Shown here: positions 8,509 to 15,750 of the stretch, piece after piece
Position numbering within the stretch: the stretch's first letter is position 1
Layout of the letters: each line of letters begins with the position of its first letter
NCBI GenBank assembly: GCA_016932415.1
Contig: JAFGCX010000004.1
Span: 1-39,033 of the forward strand
Source of the DNA: Candidatus Krumholzibacteriota bacterium
GTDB taxonomy: Bacteria > Krumholzibacteriota > Krumholzibacteriia > Krumholzibacteriales > Krumholzibacteriaceae
DNA length: 39,033 nt
Direction of reading: 5' to 3'
Made by a program: the position numbers and the translations under genes
Notes under the pieces: model-generated
The model's input: the letters and a program-made list of their open reading frames with translations, nothing else
The model's database searches: none
Told to the model about the DNA's origin: nothing

Positions 8509-10959
8509 TTATCTGATCAAAACCATTTTTGTCACCGCGACATAATCCCCTGAAGTCATCCTGGCAAAGTATATACCGGAGGTTACGCGTATACCGCTAC
8601 TGTTCTTTCCGTTCCATGTCGTCTTGAATTCGCCCGCCTGAAGGTACTTGTCAACAAGAGTCGCAACGCGGCGTCCGGCCACATCATATACGACAATCCG
8701 GACCAGAGTGGATCTCGGGATTGAGAATTTCAACGTGGTGGACGGGTTAAATGGATTTGGATAATTTGCTGACAGATAGTTCGAACAGGGAAGATGCGGG
8801 TCATCTCCCGCGTCAGTTGGATCACCGAGAAGATTGATCAGAACAGAGATGTTGCCAGATCCTCTGTTCGCCACGGCGAGGTCATTGTCCCCGTCTCCGT
8901 CGAGGTCGCTGCAGCAGATTGAATATCCATAATAACCAGAAGCATAATTTTCAGTCGGCATGAATGTTCCGTCACCGTTTCCAGAAAGAATTGAAACACC
9001 GCCAAATATTTCATAGTGTTCATTGATCGTGACCGCCGCCAGGTCTTTATATCCATCCCCATCGAGGTCACCGTAACAGATGCCATAACAAAGGTCTCTT
9101 ATGTAATAATCTACAGGTGGAGCAAAAGTACAATCACCGTTGTTTAACAGGATCGAAACCTGCCAACCCGCCACTGCCAGATCATTGTCTCCGTCTCCAT
9201 CAAAGTCACTGGTGTAGATTGACTGAATATCTCCATCTGCTTCAAAGATTACGGCAGGCGCGAAGGTGCCGTCGCCTTCTCCCGGGAGAATCGAGATTTG
9301 CCAGCCTGCCGACGCCAGATCCGCATGCCCGTCTCCATTCAGATCGCTGCAGCAGATTGAACTGGAACTATAACCGACACTATAGCTCAACGCACCGCTG
9401 AATGTACCGTCTCCTGCTCCCAGAAGAATTGAGATATTGTTAGGGGCATTTAACACCGCAAGATCCGTATGCCCGTCTTCGTCAAAGTCACCCACGGTAA
9501 CAGACTTCGGAATGCCGCCCGTGGAATAGTTCACGGCAGACGCGAACGAACCGCCGCCTGATCCGATGAGAATTGAAAGATCAGATGACAGGTAGTTCGC
9601 CACTGCCAGATCCGTATCCCCGTCTTCGTCAAAGTCACCAAATGTGACAGACACCGGGCTATCGCCCGCATCATAGTTTACGGCAGATGCGAACGTACCA
9701 TCTCCATTATTCAGAAGGACTGAAACATCATCGGAATAATAGTTCGCCACGGCCAGATCATTGTCCCCATCTCCGTCAAAGTCACTATCGCAGATTGAAC
9801 TGGGACCGGCACCGGCACTATAGTCCGCAGAGGAGACAAAGGTGGCATCTCCATTATTCAGAAGAAGGGAGATGACCCTGGTGTATTTGTTCGCCACAGC
9901 CAGGTCTTTATCGTCGTCTCCGTCGAGATCAATGCTGCAGATGGAACTTGTATAATAACCAGTTCCAGGGAATACCGTTTCTTCCGCAAAAGTCCCATTT
10001 CCATTATTTAAAAAAATCGAAATATCACCTGGATCAAAATTCGTTACTGCCAGATCTTCGTCCCCATCTCCATCGAGATCACTGCTGCAGATAGAATATA
10101 TTTCTCTAAAAGTATGATCCCCATAGCCTACAGAGGGCGCAAACGTGCCATTTCCGTTATTAAGAAGAATCGAAATGTATTCGTACTCGGAAGGTCCATT
10201 CCCAACTGCCAGGTCATTGTCTCCATCTCCATCCAGGTCGCTGACGCAAAGAGAACGAGGACGGCTATCAACAGCATAGGTCAGATCATTGGCAAAAGTC
10301 CCATCACCATTGTTTAAAAGAATTGAAACGTCGTTAGAGTAATGGTTGGCCAGCGCCAGGTCAATATCGCCATCTCCGTCGAGATCGCTGCCGCAGACTG
10401 ATTGAGGTCCATCGCCGGTACTGTAGAAGACTTCAGGTGCAAACGTGCCTTCTCCGTTATTCATAAGGACTGAGACATCATCGGAATCATAATTAGCCAC
10501 AGCCAGATCATTGTCCCCGTCACCATCCAGATCCGCGCTGCAGATCGACACAGGATTATCGCCAATGCCATAGGTCACGTCATCGGCAAAGGTGCCATCT
10601 CCGTTATTTAAAAGAATTGATACGTTGTCAGAGCCGCCGTTTGTCACGGCCAGATCATTGTCGCCGTCTCCATCGAAATCACCGCTGCAGATCGCTGTAG
10701 GGTTATTTCCGGTATCATAGTTTACGGCAGGCGCGAAAAGATATTCTCCATTAATAAGGACTGATATGTTGTCATAATCACCATTTGCCAAAGCGAGGTC
10801 TTCGTCCCCATCACCATCGAGATCACTGCTGCAGATGGCAACCGGGTCGCCACCGGAAAAAACCCTTGGCGTCGCGTAAAACGATGGTTCAAATGAAAAC
10901 ACGCTGCCAGCAGGGACTACGAGAGCGAATAGAATCATTATTAATGCAGTTCTTCTCAT
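8509..10959 (-). CDS. Secreted FG-GAP/VCBS repeat protein with type IX sorting domain
   Basis: About 816 residues: signal peptide (M-R-R-T-A-L-I-M-I-L start), 14 FG-GAP/VCBS repeats, and a C-terminal sorting domain (Y-P-N-P-F-N-P-S-T-T to T-K-M-V-L-I-R). Unlike its downstream partner it has almost nothing between propellers and tail. The frame is open to an ATG at 11010, but that ATG overlaps the -10 hexamer of a good promoter, so it cannot be in the message; the ATG at 10959 starts directly with the signal peptide and follows AAGAAG. It is the first gene of a two-gene operon with the 1657-residue protein. Repeats carry D-L-D-G-D-G-D or D-F-D-E-D-G loops, the usual calcium-binding sites. Role unknown; surface display likely. 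Confidence 0.92.
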   Translation of the reverse strand: MRRTALIMILFALVVPAGSVFSFEPSFYATPRVFSGGDPVAICSSDLDGDGDEDLALANGDYDNISVLINGEYLFAPAVNYDTGNNPTAICSGDFDGDGDNDLAVTNGGSDNVSILLNNGDGTFADDVTYGIGDNPVSICSADLDGDGDNDLAVANYDSDDVSVLMNNGEGTFAPEVFYSTGDGPQSVCGSDLDGDGDIDLALANHYSNDVSILLNNGDGTFANDLTYAVDSRPRSLCVSDLDGDGDNDLAVGNGPSEYEYISILLNNGNGTFAPSVGYGDHTFREIYSICSSDLDGDGDEDLAVTNFDPGDISIFLNNGNGTFAEETVFPGTGYYTSSICSIDLDGDDDKDLAVANKYTRVISLLLNNGDATFVSSADYSAGAGPSSICDSDFDGDGDNDLAVANYYSDDVSVLLNNGDGTFASAVNYDAGDSPVSVTFGDFDEDGDTDLAVANYLSSDLSILIGSGGGSFASAVNYSTGGIPKSVTVGDFDEDGHTDLAVLNAPNNISILLGAGDGTFSGALSYSVGYSSSSICCSDLNGDGHADLASAGWQISILPGEGDGTFAPAVIFEADGDIQSIYTSDFDGDGDNDLAVAGWQVSILLNNGDCTFAPPVDYYIRDLCYGICYGDLDGDGYKDLAAVTINEHYEIFGGVSILSGNGDGTFMPTENYASGYYGYSICCSDLDGDGDNDLAVANRGSGNISVLINLLGDPTDAGDDPHLPCSNYLSANYPNPFNPSTTLKFSIPRSTLVRIVVYDVAGRRVATLVDKYLQAGEFKTTWNGKNSSGIRVTSGIYFARMTSGDYVAVTKMVLIR
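8827..10848 (-). repeat. 14 tandem FG-GAP-coding units of about 144 bases
   Basis: Fourteen units of the form S-I-C-S-S-D-L-D-G-D-G-D-N-D-L-A-V-A-N, then D-V-S-I-L-L-N-N-G-D-G-T-F-A. Units 9 and 10 replace the core by V-T-F-G-D-F-D-E-D-G, and units 11-12 are shorter by a few residues. The consensus differs clearly from that of the next gene, so the two arrays were expanded separately although the count is the same. Confidence 0.88.
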
Positions 10960-11008
10960 AAAACTTCTTTTAAAAAAAACCAATAATTCAGAAAAATACC
11001 CGAAGCGC

Positions 11009-11037
11009 ATTCTACCATAAGTTCAGGTAATTTTCAA
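11009..11037 (-). promoter_or_regulatory. Promoter of the FG-GAP operon
   Basis: On the minus strand: -35 TTGAAA (11037-11032), 17-base spacer, -10 TAGAAT (11014-11009) preceded by TGG. The -10 overlaps the furthest upstream ATG at 11010, which decides the protein start at 10959 and gives a leader of roughly 45 bases. Confidence 0.72.
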
Positions 11038-11246
11038 TTTTCTTGAGTTACTTTTCGTTTTTCCCATTATTCAATTGTTCATCCGGAAGGTGACCTTGAC
11101 CTCTTCTTTTTCCCTCCGACCCTGGACCAGGCTCAGCCTTAATACCAATATGTTCATAGATAGACCGTATTTCCTGAAACATATTCTTGTTGCTAATCGT
11201 AATCAGAATCACACAATGAAATCGTTGTTTCCGAAGGGGGCAGATA

Positions 11247-12167
11247 ATGAGATCAGGAGAATCAGGAAAAGTGTTTTATGAGCAGGCTGGCGCCCTTGTA
11301 GCAATGACAACGATCTTTATCATGTCTGCATCGGTGCCGGGTCTTACAGCGATCATCCCCGCTGATGAAGGGCATGAAAGCGCTCTGACCGTAGTCGACA
11401 CTCTTGTCTCTGTCGGAGGATTCCGGTTGAATTTCAGAATAATAGAGGGAGGAAGCCCGACCATCCTTCTCGAGGCGGGGGGTGGCATGGATCTTACCGA
11501 ATGGGACGGGATCGCGCCGGAACTCGCTCGGAGGACTGGCGCTACGGTGATATGTTACGATCGTGCCGGGTTTGGTAAAAGTGACCTGCCGGAGATCCCG
11601 TGCGATATAAAGGTAGAGGCAGGATGGCTCTGGGAAGCCCTAGAACGCCTTGGGTACAAAGATGATATAATCCTGGCAGGTCATTCGTATGGTGGATGGA
11701 TGATTCGGATCGAAGCGAGTGAGAACCCTGACGCCGTAATCGGGATTGTCTTCATTGATCCATTCTCGGCGGAATTTGTCGACATGTTCGGAGTGGAGTA
11801 TCTGGACGAACATCCGATGTGCGGAAAGCTTCCCTTCGACACATCACAACCAGACAAGCTCACAAAGAATCAGCTTGCCCTGAGCCGCATGGTCAAGGGT
11901 GGACTGGCTCCCAAGATGAAGATCATGAAAAAAACCGTCGTTCCCAAAGGCATTCCGGTCTTTATCATCAAGAGCTTTCTCCAGACTCTTCCTGAAATAA
12001 AGGAACAGGAAGCCTGGGATCGGGCCCTCGACCAGATGGCCGCGTCTATAGAAGGTTCGGTAGTCCTCGTCGCCGAAGAAAGCAATCACATGATCCCTTT
12101 CTCGGAACCCGAACTGATCATAGAAACCATAATGAAAGCTGTTCATCTCTCCGGGTCCGGCAAATGA
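11247..12167 (+). CDS. Alpha/beta hydrolase, probably exported or membrane-anchored
   Basis: A 306-residue alpha/beta-hydrolase-fold protein. Visible signature parts: oxyanion region E-A-G-G-G-M (76-81), D-R-A-G-F-G-K-S-D (105-113), nucleophile elbow G-H-S-Y-G-G with Ser147, and the likely catalytic His281 in S-N-H-M-I-P-F. The acid is not certain. A hydrophobic stretch at about 14-37 suggests a signal peptide or anchor. The ATG at 11247 follows an AAGGGGG ribosome site with about six bases of spacing. The substrate cannot be told; the family includes esterases, peptidases and haloperoxidase-like enzymes. The gene faces away from the FG-GAP operon and no sorting tail is present. Confidence 0.88.
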   Translation: MRSGESGKVFYEQAGALVAMTTIFIMSASVPGLTAIIPADEGHESALTVVDTLVSVGGFRLNFRIIEGGSPTILLEAGGGMDLTEWDGIAPELARRTGATVICYDRAGFGKSDLPEIPCDIKVEAGWLWEALERLGYKDDIILAGHSYGGWMIRIEASENPDAVIGIVFIDPFSAEFVDMFGVEYLDEHPMCGKLPFDTSQPDKLTKNQLALSRMVKGGLAPKMKIMKKTVVPKGIPVFIIKSFLQTLPEIKEQEAWDRALDQMAASIEGSVVLVAEESNHMIPFSEPELIIETIMKAVHLSGSGK

Positions 12168-12219
12168 CTTCATCAGAAGGCTGTTCCCGATCAGTAGTGT
12201 TTCCCCTTCAAGTCTCCTT

Positions 12220-12450
12220 TTACGGGTACGTTTCGCATTGGCAGCAGACCATTGCCAATTCGCGTGTCTTGCTGCCGAGAGATGTCGACGTGAATCGAAC
12301 ATTGAACATGGCAGACGCTTCTGGGTCCAGGTTGCAAGCACTGTTTCCCACGATCTCAGATTCGTCGGAAGTCTTCCGGAAGGTTCCGGACAAAGCCCCT
12401 ACGCCGGTATTCTCGATGGCGAAGGCCAGATTTTACTCGTTTGATGTTGA
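12220..12450 (-). pseudogene. Relic of an ASH/HYDIN-type (choice-of-anchor D) domain
   Basis: On the minus strand one frame reads F-A-I-E-N-T-G-V-G-A-L-S-G-T-F, then E-I-V-G-N-S-A-C-N-L-D-P-E-A-S-A-M-F-N-V-R-F and T-S-T-S-L-G-S-K-T-R-E-L-A, ending in a stop at 12220. This order (N-T-G-x-G-x-L-S-G, then I-V, then F-x-V-R-F-x-P-T-S-x-G) is the pattern of Ig-like choice-of-anchor D domains in secreted proteins. There is no start, a stop codon lies upstream in the frame and no propeller or tail is left. The plus-strand frame over the same bases (12164-12457) has no family look. Confidence 0.6.
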
Positions 12451-12588
12451 TCTCTGAAAACGATCACGGGTCGGTCAGATTGTCAAGATGCTGGATTTCC
12501 ATTCTTTGATATGCTACTCACTGGATCATAGAACCATTTACTCGCCCGGAGATTCATATTATCCTTCAGTAATAGTGGAAAGGAAGAG

Positions 12589-13845
12589 ATGGACTACGAT
12601 ATTGCAGTTATAGGTGGAGGAGCGGCCGGGATGCTCGCGGCCGGAAGGGCGGCGGAGAACGGTCTGAAGGTCCTTCTGCTCGAAAGGAACGATCGTCTCG
12701 GCAGGAAGCTGGCGATAACGGGGAAGGGAAGATGCAATCTTACCAACAGCGCCGAGACGGAGCGTTTCATCGAGAATTTCGGAAAGAAAGGAAAGTTCCT
12801 TTATGGAGCGATCACAAGGTTTTCCAGTGGCGATCTTGTGAGATTCTTCGCCAGGCTCGGCGTGGAAATGAAGGAGGAGAGAGGGGGAAGGATCTTCCCC
12901 GCCAGTGACAAGGCATCCACTGTCGTAAAAGCTCTCGAGAGGTATCTCAGATCAAACGGAGTCGAGATCGGGCTTTCATCGAGGGTGGAGAGGATAGTCG
13001 CGGGCGCGGAAAGCGGATCGGTCGAGGGAGTGATCCTGAAAAACGGCGGAAAGGTGATAAATACAGGTAAGGTGATCCTTGCCACGGGAGGCAAATCGTA
13101 TCCCGCAACAGGGTCGACCGGCGACGGGTATACCATCGCAGCCCGCCTCGGTCACACGATTGTGGGGCCGAGACAGGGCCTTGTGCCTTTCGATACAGAG
13201 GATCGGTTCGTCCGCGATCTTCAGGGCCTTTCGCTGGATAATGTCGAAGTCACTGTCTTCACCGGAGGCAGGAAGACTGCTTCCGGTTTCGGAGATATGC
13301 TCTTCACTCATTTTGGAGTATCGGGTCCGCTCATCCTCACGATGAGCGGGCAGATAACAGACGATCTTGCCGCAGGCAAGACAGTCGAAATCTCGATCGA
13401 TTTCAAACCGGCTTTGACCGGCGAGAAACTCGACAGGAGGCTGATCAGGGAATTTGCCGCTTCGGGAACGAAGTATTTCAGGACCGTGATGAAAAACCTT
13501 CTTCCAGGAAGATTGATACCTGTTTTCATAAAGATGAGCGGAATCGCGCCGGAAAAGAGATGCAACCAGATGACATCTGCAGAAAGAAACAGCCTTGCCG
13601 CTCTCCTTAAAGATTTCAGGCTTACCTTGAAACGCCCGAGGCCTTTTGAAGAAGCGATCATCACTCGCGGCGGGATAGATCTGAAAGAGATCGATCCCAG
13701 GACGATGAGATCGAAACTCATAAAGGGGCTCTATTTCTGCGGCGAAGTGATCGACATCGATGGCAACACGGGAGGGTACAATCTTCAGGCGGCCTTCTCT
13801 ACCGCCTGGCTTGCCGCCGAGGCATGTTCGGACCATAAGTCATGA
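12589..13845 (+). CDS. FAD/NAD(P)-binding flavoprotein of the BaiN/HI0933 (YhiN) family
   Basis: 418 residues, the normal family length. A Rossmann dinucleotide motif V-I-G-G-G-A-A-G (7-14) opens the protein, followed by L-E-R-N-D-R-L-G-R-K (31-40) and the family signature T-G-K-G-R-C-N-L-T-N-S (44-54). The C-terminal flavin motif G-E-V-I-D-I-D-G-N-T-G-G-Y-N-L-Q-A-A is present. The ATG at 12589 follows AAGGAAG. Known members are cytoplasmic NAD(P)/FAD oxidoreductases; BaiN acts on bile-acid intermediates, but most have no known substrate, and I infer none here. It stands alone between secreted-protein genes. Confidence 0.94.
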   Translation: MDYDIAVIGGGAAGMLAAGRAAENGLKVLLLERNDRLGRKLAITGKGRCNLTNSAETERFIENFGKKGKFLYGAITRFSSGDLVRFFARLGVEMKEERGGRIFPASDKASTVVKALERYLRSNGVEIGLSSRVERIVAGAESGSVEGVILKNGGKVINTGKVILATGGKSYPATGSTGDGYTIAARLGHTIVGPRQGLVPFDTEDRFVRDLQGLSLDNVEVTVFTGGRKTASGFGDMLFTHFGVSGPLILTMSGQITDDLAAGKTVEISIDFKPALTGEKLDRRLIREFAASGTKYFRTVMKNLLPGRLIPVFIKMSGIAPEKRCNQMTSAERNSLAALLKDFRLTLKRPRPFEEAIITRGGIDLKEIDPRTMRSKLIKGLYFCGEVIDIDGNTGGYNLQAAFSTAWLAAEACSDHKS

Positions 13846-13853
13846 TATGATCT

Positions 13854-13900
13854 TCACTGCGCCAGCCGAAGCCAGATTACGCGTCGAAGATGCGCAGTGA
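13854..13900. repeat. Inverted repeat after the flavoprotein gene
   Basis: Perfect nine-base arms TCACTGCGC (13854-13862) and GCGCAGTGA (13892-13900) with a 29-base loop. No T run follows, so it is not a standard terminator. It may stabilise the 3-prime end of the message. Confidence 0.5.
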
Positions 13901-13965
13901 GAAGCGTGAGTCACTGCCGAGTAAAAAACGCCTGAACCATTACACCACCCGCAAATCCTGATCCC

Positions 13966-13994
13966 TTGCTAAAATCGGGAAAATGTGATATGAT
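13966..13994 (+). promoter_or_regulatory. Candidate promoter for the 567-residue propeller gene
   Basis: TTGCTA, 17-base spacer, TATGAT, with TGA directly before the -10 (extended -10 form). It lies 47 bases upstream of the ATG at 14042, which has an AAGGGGG ribosome site. Confidence 0.55.
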
Positions 13995-14041
13995 CGTCGC
14001 GGGATTATTCCATTTCAAAATTCAATCGAAGGGGGCCCCTC

Positions 14042-15745
14042 ATGCAACCCAGGCGCTTGACGACTTCATTTTTGCTTTTTGTGTCGATTGTTGCATTAAC
14101 CTTTCCCGCTCAGGCAGCATGGGTTGACAACGGAGTTCGGATCACCGAAGGGGAGAGGCCTGAATTCGAATCTCGTATAGCGCCGGATGGTGCCGGAGGC
14201 GCGTACATCGTCTGGGAACAGAGTTTCGTCAGCGCTTTTCTCAAAAACAGCATTTTTATTCAAAGGATCGACGGAACTGGAAATATCCTTTGGGGTTCCG
14301 GAGGCATATCACTCAGCCCGGATTCGACCATCGCCTGGTCGCCGGCAGACGTATCGCCTGACGGATCAGGTGGAGCGCTGGTTTGCTGGACCGATGGCCG
14401 CGATAGCGAGACCAATTCGCGGGATGTCTACGCCCAGCGCCTCGACTCGAACGGTAACCGACTCTGGGGAAGGTGGGGCGCCGAGGTCTATACGGGCTCC
14501 GAAGATCAGGATTATCCGCTTATTGTCTCAGACGGAGCGGGCGGAGCTGTGATCGTCTGGCGTGACAATCGCGATTCGAATATCGATCTTCGCGCTCAGC
14601 GCCTCGACGCGTCAGGGAGCATGCTCTGGGACCCGAGCGGTATACCTGTCTGCACGGATCTCTCAGATCAGAACCGTCAACAAATCGCAACGGATGGAAG
14701 CGGTGGCGTGATAGTCACATGGGACGATGACCGCGCTTCAAGCAACGATATATATGCACAGAGAGTAGATTTGAACGGGATCATCAAATGGGATCTTGAC
14801 GGCATACCGATCTGTGTGAGAGCCAATCAACAGACTTTTCCCCGGATCGTTTCAGACGAGACTGGTGGAGCGATCATAACATGGCAGGGATCGACTGTAT
14901 CATTGTACGCGCAGCGTGTTGATGCCGACGGAGACACCTTATGGGCTGCCAATGGCATAGTCGTCTGCTCCAATCCGTACGGATCGCGTTCCGATCCGCA
15001 GATCGCCATTGACGGAAGCGGAGGAGCGGTCCTGTGCTGGTATGATTCGCGGACACCAAGGGGAATCTATGGCCAGAGAATAGATGCTGCGGGCGATACG
15101 TTGTGGAACGGGGCCGGAGCAAAGATATGCCTGGCCGTCGGGTCGATGTCCGATCCGAGGATCGCCTCCGACGGAAGCGGAGGGGCGGCGATCGTATGGA
15201 AGGAATCTCTCAGGCAGCAGTATGACTATGGCGATGTCTATGCCCAGACCGTGGACGCGGATGGATACGCACAGGGTCCTTCCGGTGGGATCGCGGTATG
15301 CACAGCCGTCAACGAACAACGGTACGTTCATATCGCGACCGACAGCACAGGAGGCGGTATCATCACCTGGACCGACAACCGCTACCCCGCGACAAGCCAG
15401 TCTGACATATATGCAGGCAGAGCTTATTTCAACGGCTCGACGGATGCGGAGATACCGGATCTGCCCGCGGCAGGATACCTTTCGCAGAACTTTCCGAACC
15501 CGTTCAATCCCGTTACTACGATCGAATTCGGTCTGGAAAGGGATTCCCATCTCTCGCTGAGTATTTATGACGCGGCGGGAAGGATAATCAGGAAGATCGT
15601 TGACGAGGGAAGACCGGCGGGCCATTACGCCGAAGCCTGGGATGGAAAAGACGCTAACGGTAACGCGGTGGCGAGCGGCGTCTATTTTTTCAAACTGGAG
15701 ACAGAAACGCTCAAACGATCCAGAAAGATGATACTGCTTCGCTGA
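14042..15745 (+). CDS. Secreted eight-repeat beta-propeller protein with type IX sorting domain (paralogue 1)
   Basis: 567 residues: signal peptide (cleavage near A-Q-A-A), eight repeats of 50-60 residues (about 27-475) and directly a sorting domain (N-F-P-N-P-F-N-P-V-T-T-I-E-F to R-K-M-I-L-L-R). The repeat consensus is D-G-x-G-G-A-x-I-x-W-x-D-x-R, a variable turn, D-I-Y-A-Q-R-x-D-x-x-G-x-x-x-W, then x-x-G-I-x-V-C. It is the shortest of five paralogues because it has no fibronectin-III modules, so it shows the minimal form: propeller plus tail. Eight evenly spaced repeats fit one closed eight-bladed propeller. It is convergent with the next gene; five bases separate the two stop codons. Function unknown. 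Confidence 0.92.
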   Translation: MQPRRLTTSFLLFVSIVALTFPAQAAWVDNGVRITEGERPEFESRIAPDGAGGAYIVWEQSFVSAFLKNSIFIQRIDGTGNILWGSGGISLSPDSTIAWSPADVSPDGSGGALVCWTDGRDSETNSRDVYAQRLDSNGNRLWGRWGAEVYTGSEDQDYPLIVSDGAGGAVIVWRDNRDSNIDLRAQRLDASGSMLWDPSGIPVCTDLSDQNRQQIATDGSGGVIVTWDDDRASSNDIYAQRVDLNGIIKWDLDGIPICVRANQQTFPRIVSDETGGAIITWQGSTVSLYAQRVDADGDTLWAANGIVVCSNPYGSRSDPQIAIDGSGGAVLCWYDSRTPRGIYGQRIDAAGDTLWNGAGAKICLAVGSMSDPRIASDGSGGAAIVWKESLRQQYDYGDVYAQTVDADGYAQGPSGGIAVCTAVNEQRYVHIATDSTGGGIITWTDNRYPATSQSDIYAGRAYFNGSTDAEIPDLPAAGYLSQNFPNPFNPVTTIEFGLERDSHLSLSIYDAAGRIIRKIVDEGRPAGHYAEAWDGKDANGNAVASGVYFFKLETETLKRSRKMILLR

Positions 15746-15750
15746 TCAGA

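Noticed and set aside
6350-10848. Regular DNA repeats that could be taken for a CRISPR array
   Set aside because: The units are about 142-144 bases, in frame, and code for FG-GAP repeats; there are no short fixed repeats with unique spacers.
12164-12457. Plus-strand frame overlapping the hydrolase stop by ATGA
   Set aside because: The overlap looks like translational coupling, but the protein has no fold-like pattern, while the minus strand shows an ASH-type domain relic.
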